Positions 31,794-43,300 of a stretch of 64,000 nucleotides of DNA are shown here, in pieces. Source of the DNA: Eutreptiella sp. 'Long Island Sound 2002' (taxonomy: Eukaryota; Euglenozoa; Euglenophyceae; Eutreptiales; Eutreptiaceae); the NCBI GenBank assembly GCA_964036045.1, contig OZ038388.1, positions 7,854,890 through 7,918,889 of the forward strand, written 5' to 3'. The first letter of the stretch is position 1. Every line of letters starts with the position of its first letter. A program made the translations under genes and the position numbers. The notes beneath the pieces were generated by a model. The model worked only from the letters and a program-made list of their open reading frames with translations, ran no database searches and had not been told where the DNA came from.

Positions 31794-33015
31794 CCGAATG
31801 TCAGTTTGCTTACATCATAACATGACATCTTCCTTGTTTTGATTGTTTGCCCTGACAAGGTGTTTTGGAGACTAGTGCCTTTTTGTGACAAGGTGTTTTG
31901 GAGACTAGTGCCTTTTTTGTCACTCTCGTCTGACGAGATTCCTAATACATTAAATAGGAGCACACGGGAGCATGCTACAAGCAGTGGAGTCCTAGATGCT
32001 CCGGACAACCAACATGTCGCTTCGGATTTGGATTCAGTTCTTGATTCTGATTCTGCTTCTGGTTCGGATCCAGATTCCAATTAAGTGGGAATGCACGGCA
32101 ACACCGCGTCAGTCCCCCGATCCGTCTGCTGTGGAGGGGTATGGCTGCGGGGTTTGCAAGGCCATATCCCTCCACACGCCATTGACACCGGATGGCATGA
32201 CCATAGAACGTACGGCCATCACCATCGCGAGTGTCCCATCGCGGAATTTAATCACATCAAAAGCAACCCCCAAGACTAAAACTTTGGACAACTCACACTC
32301 TTTGCGCGGTCTGTCGGTCACAACCTGTGATCTCTACCATGAGATCACAGGGGGGGGGGGGGCTAGGGGAATTCCAACCCCCCCCCCCCCACCCCTAAAC
32401 CGCTGTTTCACATTCCCGGGCTCAACAACTGCACCTTCATGGCATTAGTGCAAAAATATGCGCTTGTACTGTAATCTGGACCAACTCCGCAGTGGTGATT
32501 GGCATCCGCATCCCATCAGTACCTCTTGCGTTGTGCGGAGGGGGTTGGGCTGCCGCATGCGTTTGGGAGGGTGAAGCACTGACCTCTCGAAACCCCCAGC
32601 CTCTCGGCCGTGTGGACTGCATGTGCCGGGGGGAGGGGCAGGTGGCTTGTACTTCTGTCCTACCCCTTGTGAGAGAGGCACTAAAGGTCCAAAATTCGAC
32701 GGAAACAACACCTCTTGTTGCACTCACATGGGCGTTGTTTGTGCGCGCCGTGAGATCACACAAGAGGTGACTAATGCGTCTGCATGGACTAGTCGTCAGG
32801 TGATCCCCCAATCTCCACGTCCAAAGGACAAGAAGGGGTGACAGTGGGTGGCAGGGCAGAAAACAATATCCCCACAATACCATTCCCAGCCTCAAATCAC
32901 GAAAAAAATCATCGATCTTCATGGACCATCAGAAAATGGAACCGCCAAATTCCCAAGTTCCAAAAATTGCGGCAACAACACCCGCTGTTGCTCTGACAAG
33001 GGCGTTGCTCTCGCA
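31794..33015. other. No gene recognised
   Basis: Contains a short duplication of ACAAGGTGTTTTGGAGACTA (31,855 and 31,890), a GA(T/C)TC-type simple stretch near 32,030-32,080 (GATTCTGATTCTG...), and G/C blocks at 32,348-32,360 and 32,379-32,391. No supported gene. Confidence 0.4.
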
Positions 33016-33019
33016 CAGG

Positions 33020-33260
33020 GGGGGAGGGGGGGGTTGGCATGTCGCCATGGTGTATTGTTCTCGTCTGTAGCTGGCGGCGCCTACTGGCCGGTCGCCATTC
33101 GCTGCCCTTCCTTTGGAGCCTCTCCCTCCATGGACGGTGGTGCCCATCGGCCTCTCACCGCCCTGTGTCCTTCCTCTCCCTCCCTGCCCTATCCTTACCT
33201 CTCTACTTCCCTTTCCTTTCCCTTGGCCTTTCCCTCCATAGGCAGGGGGGGGGGGTACAT
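33020..33260 (+). repeat. Dispersed repeat family A, copy 4
   Basis: GGGGGGTTGGCATGTCGCCA, TGGTGTATTGTTCTCGTCTG, GCGCCTACTGGCC and GGTGGTGCCCATCGGCCTCT. Same orientation as the others; closest to the copy at 23,289. Confidence 0.85.
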
Positions 33261-35345
33261 CTTCATCCCTCAGTCACAACACCCATTGTGCTGCACTCTG
33301 GCTCGGGCCGTGTTCTTGGTGGTGCACAGCCCCTGTCAACTGAGAAGCCGCCTCAGGAGGGGCAGACCTGCGCTCCAGGGCGTTGCCGCACCACTGACCG
33401 AACGCCGACCGGTGGCGTGTGTGAGTGACAGCAATCACATGCGCTTGGCCTAAGCCTCTGCTGAACTGAAGCGGCTGAGGCCGAAACCGCACCTTTGAGG
33501 AGCGATGGTGTGCAGACGTGCGTCTGGGACCAAAACAGGCATTTCCATCCGCCAACAAAGAGCGGGCCTGAGGCAAGCACCCGGGAGCCAATGGTCAATT
33601 GCGCATCACTCACGAAGCAAATTGCTCAGCACTCACTGCGCACGCCCCCCCCCATTTTGTCACGATCCCCAATCCTCTTTTCACGGTCGAACGACTGTCA
33701 CCGCATGTGTGTGTGTGTGTGTGTGTGGAGGGGGGGGGCTAGGGCTGCCTCGGGCCCTCGAACTGGACCATGAAGTGGGGGACCGGCCGATGGGCACCAA
33801 CTTCCACAACTCCGATTTTGGTCTGCCTACGATTTATTGAGAGAATGGGTGCGCCGCACACGCACTGCACGGATACACTGCACGGAGACACGCTGCACAG
33901 CACCACGACACAGTTCCGGACAAGGCATGTGCACTGCAGGCGATGGCTGGAGACGGGGAGGGGGGGCACAGTGTGAAGTCGGAGTGCAGTGCCGCAGCGC
34001 CTGAGTACACACAAATACACCGGTCATTTGCTCATGTGTGCCATTGAAAGGATTTTGTGTACAACGAAGGTCAGCTACTGTACAGAGGTCAGGTAACTTG
34101 CCCCTCCAATCCCCACTGCCTCAATCGTCCCCGCTGCACAGAATTCAGCTGCAGTATCAGCTCCAACCACCAAATTGCTCTGAATAGCCTTTAATACACC
34201 CCACCAACATCTCTCTGTCTCTCTTAAACGTGCTTCAGAAAAGACAAACACTTTATGGGCGGGGGCCATTGGGGTATTGGGGATCGGAGGGGCGGCCCCC
34301 CTCGCGTGTGATGTGGGTCTCACTGCACAGCGCAAGCCAGACACTCCAATACCTCCCGTTGGCCTGGCTTTAATCTGACGTACAAGTGACTCAGACCACC
34401 CCGCGGAATGCAGGCAGCATCCCGCATCAATGGACCACAAGAGCAACTCGCCCCTGCACGTGCTGAGGGCGTCGGATGCGTCGGGGAGGGCACCGTGAGC
34501 AGGATCTCAGGAGAGGAACCTGGCCCCCGGGGTCGCCATCCTCTGCCACCCCCCCCAACCGCCGTGTACTTGTGCGGCGTGTGGCAGATGGAGGGCAGAC
34601 GTCGATCATGACCACCGCGGAGACACGCAGGGGGCGGTCCTGCGGTGACCTTCGGCGCGCCACGAACGCTGGTGTTGCCCGTGGTTAGGCCGCGTTGGTG
34701 CGATGCTTTGGGCGCGGGACCTCCACGCCTCAACAAGGAGGGGGGTCCGGTGGCGGTGGGGGTGGGGGTGGGGGTGGGGGGGGGCTTCAGGGGGGCATAC
34801 TCCATCGGCTGCTGGTGCGGAGCCTCACGGCCACGGGCAGAGCACGTCCCAAGGGCCGATCCGGATGAAGGCGCGCCGCCGATGGGACCACCCCACCGGC
34901 GTCCCGCACAGGCACGGCCGGGCCCGTAGGCCGGGGCCGTCCTCGTGCGCAAGGCACGGCCCCAACATAGGCCCCCTGTCCCTCTGTGTGAGCGGGGGCG
35001 GGTGGGAAATTGCCCCTAGGGGGGGGCTGGGGCTCTGCTGTCAGGCCAGCGCAGGGGCAGATGGTCTGCATGGGACCGACATGGGGACCAACACCCGCAG
35101 AAAAATTAAAATGGCATCTTTGGATCAGGCGTCGAGGGGGTCAGACAAGTGGTCGTTTGCCCCGTTTTCGATGAAAATAACTTGCAAAATGCTTTGCCAA
35201 AAAATGGCCAAAGCCAAGGCTCCTGACAGAAGAGCCCCCTTTCCCCCCCCTCCCCCTCCCCTTCCCCCTCCCCCCCCGGGGGTCATGGGGCTCATTCGCC
35301 CCCCCCCCCCCGTCTTGGGGCAAGTTTCCACCTGCCCTGGCCTTC
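33261..35345. other. Mixed repeat sequence, no gene assigned
   Basis: Contains a TG microsatellite (33,704-33,727), a GGTGGG/GGGGGT-type simple repeat (34,750-34,786) and C-rich blocks (35,241-35,311). Minus-strand stretches at 34,105-34,260 (ETERCWWGVLKAIQSNLV) and 34,450-34,640 (VSAVVMIDVCPPSA) read like protein but I could place neither in a gene with matching splice phases. Confidence 0.35.
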
Positions 35346-35347
35346 AG

Positions 35348-35542
35348 CACTGCACCGTGTGCATCTCAGGCCCGGAGGATCGGGGAAGGCTTTTGTTTTG
35401 CGAAGCGGATGGGGCCAAGGGTCATGTCGTTGGTTGTCTTGCCGGACATTGGGATCTGGAAGGCCCTCGTGAGTGTCCCCGGGAACTCCTTCCGCAGGAC
35501 CCAAGCCTCGCGGCATGCGGACAATACCACGGCTCTTCGCAG
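35348..35542 (+). CDS. Isolated zinc-finger exon, SLX1- or PHD-like
   Basis: The acceptor CTGGCCTTCAG precedes 35,348 and the donor TTCGCAG|GTGCGT follows 35,542. The exon is 195 bases, phase 0 both ends, 65 codons with no stop. It encodes HCTVC, RGRLLFCEADGAKGHVVGCL, AGHW, and LLPQDPSLAACG. The spacing C-x2-C, C-x7-H-x3-C-L and the later LLP...C resemble the C-terminal RING/PHD-like finger of SLX1 nuclease subunits, where CLA-x-H-F-L and LLP-x-x-G-x-CP follow. A canonical fourth Cys is not obvious and no GIY-YIG exon was found. Read as one exon of a plus-strand gene or a relic of one. Confidence 0.35.
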
Positions 35543-35814
35543 GTGCGTTCCGCGGCCTCTTCGCCATCATCGCCACGACCCCGGGCCTGGGCCATCGGTC
35601 CGTCAGTACACATCATGTGACGACAAGGCCACGAGGGCTTACATGGAGAATGCTTCGGTGTGCCAGGGTTGGGGTGGCGCTGCTTCTCACACGGGTTGCC
35701 CAACGTCAATTAAATGGAAACGAACGATGTCCCAACATGCCCCAGAGGCGCCGCCATCCTTCGACTCGACATGCCCCTGGGGCTGGTAGGATTGTGCAAT
35801 ACCGTGGGGATATT

Positions 35815-36012
35815 CCGTGTGGGGGAAGATATGAATCTACAAATTCTGGCGCGACAAAATCTGTGCCACTTCTTAAAAATGAGCGAACAAATTATGCATG
35901 GTTCCCAATAGTTGCTCATGAGAAACAGTGGGCGCTTGCTGTTATTGCCTGCTGAAATCCTGAAAAACACCGAACAACTTGCACAAAACTTTTGTACAGA
36001 ATTTGAAATGCA
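35815..36012 (+). repeat. Dispersed repeat family B, copy 1
   Basis: GGGGGAAGATATGAATCTAC, AAATTCTGGCG, GACAAAATCTGTGCCACTTC, TTAAAAATGAGCGAACAAA and GCTCATGAGAAACAGTGGGC are shared with 50,092-50,275 in the same orientation. A C run follows this copy; a G run precedes the other. Confidence 0.9.
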
Positions 36013-36866
36013 GAAATTCTAGCTTGTACGATCCCCCCCCCCCCCCCCGGGTAGTCACTGGTCGCGGAAACCTGACTTTGGGTCAGGGAGAACTTGACGC
36101 GCCGCGCCGCTTCCCGCTGTCGAAGTTGATTCGATTTTTTCGATTCAATGTTTTGTGGCGACAGCGATGCCATCAAGAAAGGGGCCAATACATGTGTGTG
36201 ACCAATGGAACACAGAAACTCCGCAGAAAGCACCCCAAAGCTGCGTCACCTCCACCGCGGGCCTGGGGTGCCCTTTTCACTTGCATATCCCCAAACGACA
36301 GGAATCCACAGGGGAAAATGAAACGACTGGGGGACGGGGCTCTTGGGGAGACATTTGTACATGATCCCATTGTGATCACGGTACCAAAGTGCCATTTAAC
36401 TCAGACGCCCCGATGCACTGTTTAGTAGGCGCGCCGCAGGACAAGCGTTCCCACACCCCCTACCCCGTATACAACAGGGCAGACATGCACATGCACACAA
36501 ATGGGCACACGGAGGGAGGGGGGAGGGGGGTGGGGCATGGTCTTCAGGTGCTCCCTTAGGCGGACCGTGGCAGGGACCGTGAAACGGTTTGGAGAAACCT
36601 GTCGTCCATCCGAAGAAGGGGGAGAGGCCCGACCATATGACAGACCAGAGGCCGCAACTGGGACGCCCAGAGGGAGGGGCCAGCGCGGTCCACTGGAACA
36701 CGGAGGGCACATGGAATGTGAAAGTGGTGGTAGAGGCGAGATCGAGCAGATCAAGAGACGAAGCAGCAGAGCGAGAGGAGGGAGGGGAAGGGGGGGGGGG
36801 AGGGAGAGAGAGGCAGAGAGAGGGAGAGAGGGAGAGAGGGAGGATGTGCAGGGCTTTGTAAGCCCC
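36013..36866. other. 3' flank of gene 2; no other gene recognised
   Basis: A C run (36,033-36,048) and a GA-rich microsatellite (about 36,770-36,842) lie downstream of the gene 2 stop codon. No supported gene. Confidence 0.4.
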
Positions 36867-37340
36867 TTAAAAGGGCAATGGGGCGTATCCCTCCGGCAAA
36901 TACTTCAGCTGATCGGCGGTGAAGGCTACCTCCAGATCGCCGGACCGGAACAGCGTCGCACAGGCACACAGCCCCTCGGCCCCGACCGCCACATCCCCAA
37001 ACGTGGGCTCGGGGCCCTGCACCGCCCCGTTGAGGGACCAGCGCAGCTGCCCACGCCCGCCCTCGAGTGCCACAAGGCACCCGATGACGTCGCCGAACGT
37101 CCACTTCGCCTCCGGGAAGGCGGCGGAGGGCCCCATCCCGGCCCCACCCCCGTGCAGTGCCGCGCCGTGGCAGGCGTAGCCCCAGGAATCGGCGTCATCG
37201 CCGCAGCCCTCCCCCGACGGGGGGGACCAGGAGGGGCGGCACCAGCCCACGGCCACCGCATCCCCGCGGAGGAACCGGACCTCGAAGTAGTAGCGCCCCT
37301 TGTGCACTGCGAGAGCGCTGCGGCCGTGGACGCTGTAGAT
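36867..37340 (-). CDS. Gene 2 exon 9: SPRY domain and stop
   Basis: The acceptor ATCCTGTCGCAG precedes 37,340. 158 codons including the stop, no interruption: IYSVHGRS, GRYYFEVRFLRGDAVAVGWC, SWGYACHGAALH, KWTFGDVIGC, LRWSLNG, TLFRSGDLEVAF, GYAPLPF-stop. The whole B30.2/SPRY core is in one exon, whereas gene 1 splits it. The ending (L-P-E-G-Y-x-P) resembles SPRY domains of ryanodine-receptor type, but nothing else of such a channel is present. Confidence 0.92.
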   Translation of the reverse strand: MYSVHGRSALAVHKGRYYFEVRFLRGDAVAVGWCRPSWSPPSGEGCGDDADSWGYACHGAALHGGGAGMGPSAAFPEAKWTFGDVIGCLVALEGGRGQLRWSLNGAVQGPEPTFGDVAVGAEGLCACATLFRSGDLEVAFTADQLKYLPEGYAPLPF

Positions 37341-40300
37341 CTGCGACAGGATGACCGCGGGTTTGGACGGGGGCTGGGATGCCTCGGTCTGGGAGGGCAC
37401 GTTGAAGGCAGAAGGGGGATCGGCGCGCTGGACGTGCCATCAGAACAGCAGCTCATAGCCGCAGCAGCAGCAATGACAGGCAGCCGATAGCACCCCATTA
37501 CAGAGCCATCGGATCCGAAACGCAACGCCAGCACGCAACACGCAAAAGGCAGCGTTGGAGTGCAAGGGTAACAGAAGAGCAAGCGGGAGCAGCGTTGTAC
37601 AGGGGCAGAGAGAGAGAGAGAGAGAGAGGGACGCTGTGAAATAGACTTGATTTTAGGAGGAAGGACCGCCATGCATTTGAAGGGGGAGGAGGAGGGGCTG
37701 TATTGGAGTACACAACCCATACCCACGCCCTCAAGTCTGGTCCAGTCCATCTGCTCCAGGCCCCAGGACTGCCTATCCCCATCCCCGTCCCCATCCCCCA
37801 CCCCAACACCAGCGCCCTCCTCTTCTCCAGCAGACGAATTCCCTTCCCCATCTCCAGCCCCCTACCCCTCCCTCTCCCCCTCCCCCTCCCTCTCCCCCTC
37901 CCCCTCCCCCTCCCCCATCTCTGTCGGCCCAAATGTTAACCACCACAAAGCGAGGCTGCAGGCCGTGGGCTGGCCCCCCATTGGGGGCCAGAAACCAGGG
38001 AGGGCGGTCCCCCCCCCCCCCCCCGGAGAGAAAACCCCCAGTTGAGGCATGAGGACAGGGGCACAAAGGGTCAGCACGCGGGCGCCAGGGCAGGAGGCAG
38101 GGGAGGGCGGAAGAGCGGCGATGCACAGGGCGGTTGGGCGGTAGGGAGGTCACTGACCGCTGCGATGGTGTAGGCAGGGGTGGGGTCCGTACCCTGGTCC
38201 TGTGCCTCGGCAACCAGGACAAGCCCCCCCTCAGCAGAGCGCCGGTCGATGACCAAACCGATGGGCGGCCAGTACCACCGGGTGTGACGGGCAGCCGCGG
38301 GGGTACGCAGGGCCCTGTGCCTGCCGGTGGGGAAGGGGCAGCGACCCTCCCCTCCTTTGAGCGCTGGCACCCCCGCCTGCTCCCCACGGAGCCCCATTGT
38401 CCTTCCTACACCCACGCCATCCCCATTCGCAGTGGACCAGGGACCAGTAGATTCCTTTTCCTTGCCTGCCCCGGCGTGCTGCTTGTGCTGCCACCTCACT
38501 AATGTGGCCTAGGGAGGGGGGGAGAGGATGGGAGGGGATGGGGGTGGGGATGGGGACGGGGATGGGGATGGGGGGACAGGGATGGCCAGGGGGAGGGGGA
38601 TGGTGCAATGAATGGGTGATGGCATATGGATGGGGCATGGGGATGGGAGGGGAGTGCCTGCACGGTGCCCGTCCGGCACACACCCTGACAATCACAATCA
38701 AAACCCCATGGGAGGCAAGCACCACGGCAGACCTTGCGGGCGACTGCATCGGTGCAAGGCACCAGCCGCTGCACCGTCGGGATGACCTCTGCTGCCTTGA
38801 GGGTCGGACTGAGAAGGTTGGCAATCTCGACCATGAAGCAGTAATCCTGAAGCGGCGCATGCAACACGCAACATGAGCACAGAAAGGACTTGGGGCTGGG
38901 GTAGCGGCTGCTGGTGGCCTTGTGCCAAGGCTCAGGGCACCAAGAACCATGCTGCTGCGGGCCTGAGGCGGGGACTGGAGATGGGGCTGGAGCAGTATCC
39001 CCCACGCCGTGTTCTAAACGCACATGCACTGATGTTGCCCCAAATGCGCACTCTCCCGCGTTGCTCTTGCTGCACAGTACTTGCCACTGGCGTTGCAGTC
39101 ATGTGCCCTACGCCCCCCGCACACAACACCACCTCCTCGTGTCCGTTGGTCACAGGCCACCTCGTCATCCCATGGGCCTGAGCCATGGAGGGTCACGGCA
39201 TCCAAAACGAGCGTAAGCAGTGCCACAACACAAACCAATGGACACACGCAAACCGTCTCCAAAAGTCAAAACAAAATGCAGTTTGCATCCGCTGCATTCC
39301 CCAGATTCCCACACCGACACAGAGCATCAGTACTACGGGGCGGGGGCCTCAGGGCCGTGGTGGCTGGAGGCCCAAAGAGGTGGGTGGGTGTGTGCGTGGC
39401 TGGAGGGGCTCTTGGGGGGAGTATCTGCGCCTCGCGCGCACCGCATGGGCTACTTTTACGGCGGGTTTACCCGGGATGGGTTTTACCCCCATCCCCGAAG
39501 GAGAGCAAATCCTTGGATACAACACCTGTGAAAACATCCCTCCGTCTTGCCCTATCCGGCACCTCCCAAGGTGAAAATGCACAAGATGGTCCCTTGGGAG
39601 CAACCGCCACCCTAGTGTGGGGTCTCCCTGCTGGATTGTCGATTCTTAATACCCTTGTCCTAATACCGAAGGGAAATTATAGCTCTTCAGGCCTTGCCAC
39701 CAGTTAATCCACAGCTGCCTGGTTGGGCCAGACGGCTAAATCTCTGCACCGTGCTCGGACCGCGTCGCATCAGGTGCTCCCCCTTGGCCGCCAGCGGCGG
39801 GCTGTATGCCGCGATGTCATGATTGATACACATGGCCATAGTTTGGGGAATGCACGTGACCCGGCACATTTTTTAAATGGGAAGGTGATTCTGGAATCCG
39901 TGGTCCGAAAGTGGGACACACATTCGGCCCATGTTTTCCAGGGGCGTACGTTTTGGGCCAAGCGGTGTCTGTGTGGTGGGGGCTGGATCGCGGGCATCAG
40001 TGGGGAACAAAGTGGGTTTCTTCGGGTCTCAAGTGCGTCCCCAACCTCTGCTTCTCAGACGTTGTCCAATCATGGGGTGGGGACGCTGGAAACCTTCATT
40101 GGTGGTGTTGCCTGCCCCATGTGCACCGTGTGTCTTTTAGGGGATTCTGGGGGGGGGGGGGGCATCAGGCTGTGCTGAACTAGGCCTTTGTCTTTAGGGT
40201 TTTCGGGGGGGGGGGGGCGTCGGGCTCTGCTGAACTGGGCCCTTTCAGACTCCCCAGATCGTGAGAACTGGAACACCGGGCCCTGAGAAGTTGGTGGCGG

Positions 40301-43300
40301 TTCCCTGTGCGGCTTCACATCGCCCTCAAGCGGGCCAAGTGGAGGCCGGGTGGAGGGAGGGAGCGGATGTGCCATTGAGGTCCGACTGAACATGGTGAAG
40401 GGTGTGCTTCTGCAAGTCAGGTTCTGGCCATCACTGTCTGCATCGGGTGTGTGGTGCTGCAACGCCTGCGCTTGAACCTTCTCCCCCGGGTGAACAGGCT
40501 CTCCAGTGCCCAGCGGCCCGGCCCACAGCAATCGGGCAGCCCGGCACACCAGCGGCAAATTGTTGGCCTTGTCATACGCATTGACCGGGTGCCCGGCGGC
40601 AAGCAGCAAATGGACGATAGCCGGGGCCCCGTACTTGACCGCGTGGTGCAGTAGGGTCAGCCCTCCAGAGTCAGCAAGACTGCTGTCGAAACGCCCCCCA
40701 TTCAGGTTGCTCTTGATGGCGAACTCGAGGAGCTGCGTCAGCTTGGCGTTGGCTGCACGTTCAGCCTCCGTCATTGCGTCCAGCACCCCCTCAAAGGTGT
40801 CCAACACGACCTGGGGAACGGGCGAGGGAGGATTCACTCGGCACGTCCAAGGTGCGGCAGGAAACTGCAAGAATGAAAGAGGGATGGATGGCAGGGTTGC
40901 TGCTGCCGCGAGTGCTGTGCTGGTGCTGTTTGTGCAGCTGTTGGGCCCAGCTCACCCATCGCTGGAGAGGGTGACACGAAGAGTGCGTCCCTTGCCAAAG
41001 AGGTGGGTGATCCCAAAATTATATCCCACTGCACTCTCACAGACCCAACTAATGTTTGTCGGAGAGTGGTGTTTGCAGCTGCCCACAGTGCGTGTGCGCA
41101 AAAGTGCAAGAACACTGAAGAAAAGTCAGACCCGCTGTGTACATGTAAACGACCCTCAAATATCGTCGCACCATGTGCGACGTCCCACAGGCCCCTCTGA
41201 TCCCACAGGGGTGTGCATGAGGCGCCGCTCGTGCTCATGGGGGTGCTCATGGAGGCACCTCCGGTGTCATGGGGAGGGCACCACTAGTGCCATGAGCCTT
41301 CTCAAAGGGGCACATGTGTCGCATGCTTCGCTTGACTTGAAGGGGGGGGGGGGTAGCTGGTATACCACATGGCAATGCCCACACAGCCCCCACTGTGGCA
41401 TTGCACTGTGGTGCATCGGTATGTGGCTGTCACTGAGTATGTGAGACATGCCTGTGGTATGGAACAATGCAGCACCCGATTGTACCCAGTCACAATGCTA
41501 GTGCCCATATGCCACGCAAGAGGAGAACAGACCGCAGCACTTTGAAATCGTTGGAGGCAAGATTTCAGGCATTTGTAGTGAGGAAATAAGCTTGTGGCCC
41601 TTGGAGCCTCTTTCCGCAATCCGCCCCCCAAATTTGCGGGGGCTCCAAGGGCCCTGCCCCCCTGCAAGTAAATTTTTCACCAGCCCTGGGTGTATGTTCG
41701 CTGTGTTGTGGTTGCTGTCTGGGTTTGTCTGACGCGGAGGGCGGGATTTCACAGGTATCGGCCATGAGGTGTAGCATGCCCCCCACGCTCATCCAACACA
41801 GGGGTCTGTCCCCCTTTCTGTGTTGGGCATGTCACACATGGCTGGGCTGTTCCTTGTTCTATTGCTTTACCTCTGTTAAGGTTCTGTTTCTGGGGTGTAC
41901 TTGTTTTGGCAGTGGTACTGCTGCCCCCTCCAGATAACACCTTCCCCAAAAAGGGGTGTCACGCTGTTGCGAGTGCAGGCGGTGGGGGTCACTGTTGAGT
42001 CATCCGACTCGGGGTGGGGGGTGGGAAGGTTTGGCACGAGGCCATGGTTTTGGTTTGTTTGCCTTTGGTGGCGCCTATTGGCCTCCCGCCACTGCACATT
42101 CTGACCCTCTGTGGGCCCGAATGTGTTTGGATGTGCCAACGGAGCCCCTGGATGACTTGTCCTCCGGGGTCCGGGGTCGGCTGTCCCAGAGACGGGCTGT
42201 TGCCCGTGCCGTTAACCAGGTGTATCCAGATGCACACTCCGTGCCGGGTTTACCGACTCCAGCACTGACTTGTGCGCGCTGGTGTGTGTGTCGTGCAGGA
42301 TAATTTTAGTGACAGGGTCTTCTAACAACAATAATGATTCTTTCCCTTTTGTCCCTTCCTTTGCCTCCTTCTCTCCCCTTGTGCGCCCCTTTCCCCCTGC
42401 CCAGTTTCCTCTGGGCTTTCCATCTTTGTCCTGTCCTGGGGGGTAAAGGGCGGCGGGGGAACGTGTTGCTGTGGGGAGGGGGAAGGGGAGGGGGAGGGGT
42501 GTTGTCGCACCCTGTCCCCTCCTTCCCCTTGAGGAGGAAGATCTTGGCTCAAGGGGGCTCCGTGTTGGTATCGCTGTACTTGGTGCTGGTGGTTCTGGCC
42601 CACATTTCCCAGTCTGTCCTGGATGTTAGTTTCACCCGGGTTGCTGGCTTGATGGCCTCAGCTGGCGCGGCGGTGGTAGACCATGCATGTAGCGCCCGCC
42701 ATCAGACTAAGGGTTCGGGACCGGGGCTGGTTCCCCTTCATACGTGTCCCCACAGTTGGGGGGAGGGGGGAGTCTGCAGCTTCCACCCCCTCCACTGTCA
42801 AGTGTCTTTTGGCGCATCACCTAGGGCCCACGGTGCCTTAGGCGTCATTTCTGGGCTGCCCTGGGCTGTTGTGGGCTGCCCTCTGTTCTTGTGTGCATGT
42901 GTGCGTTCCGCCATTGCTGGTGTGGACGTTGCTGTGGCTTTGGCGTCGTGGTTGGGGTTGCTGCAGCTGGGGCATAGCAGGGAGTGGCGTCAGCGTTGTG
43001 GTTGGTGGTGTTGCCTCCTGTGGCAGTGGCATTCAAATCAGTCCAAACATCCGAGTCCTGACGGGGCTGCGTCCGCCATCGGTGACCCTGTCCCCCAGTT
43101 TCTGGTTCACCTGTGGTTCAGTCGCCGCCAACATCAGTGCCCCACCACTCAATAGTCCTCCCCACCTCGCCATGCCCCTGTGTGGGTGCTGTGGTGTGTG
43201 GTATGGGTAGCCCCCCCCTGTTGCTGTATGTGTTAACGTCCATACATTTTCATCCCCAGTTACGCTGCAATGATATTTGCACGGTTTGGTTGGGCCATGA

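Noticed and set aside
36867-37400. Ryanodine-receptor gene
   Set aside because: The SPRY ending resembles that family, but the other exons encode ART, ankyrin and helical parts, with no channel segments or RyR repeats.
38150-38330. Extra gene 2 exon with RWYWPPIGLVIDRR-like text
   Set aside because: Its acceptor phase does not fit the phase-0 donor at 38,733, while direct joining to 37,340 fits gene 1 exactly.
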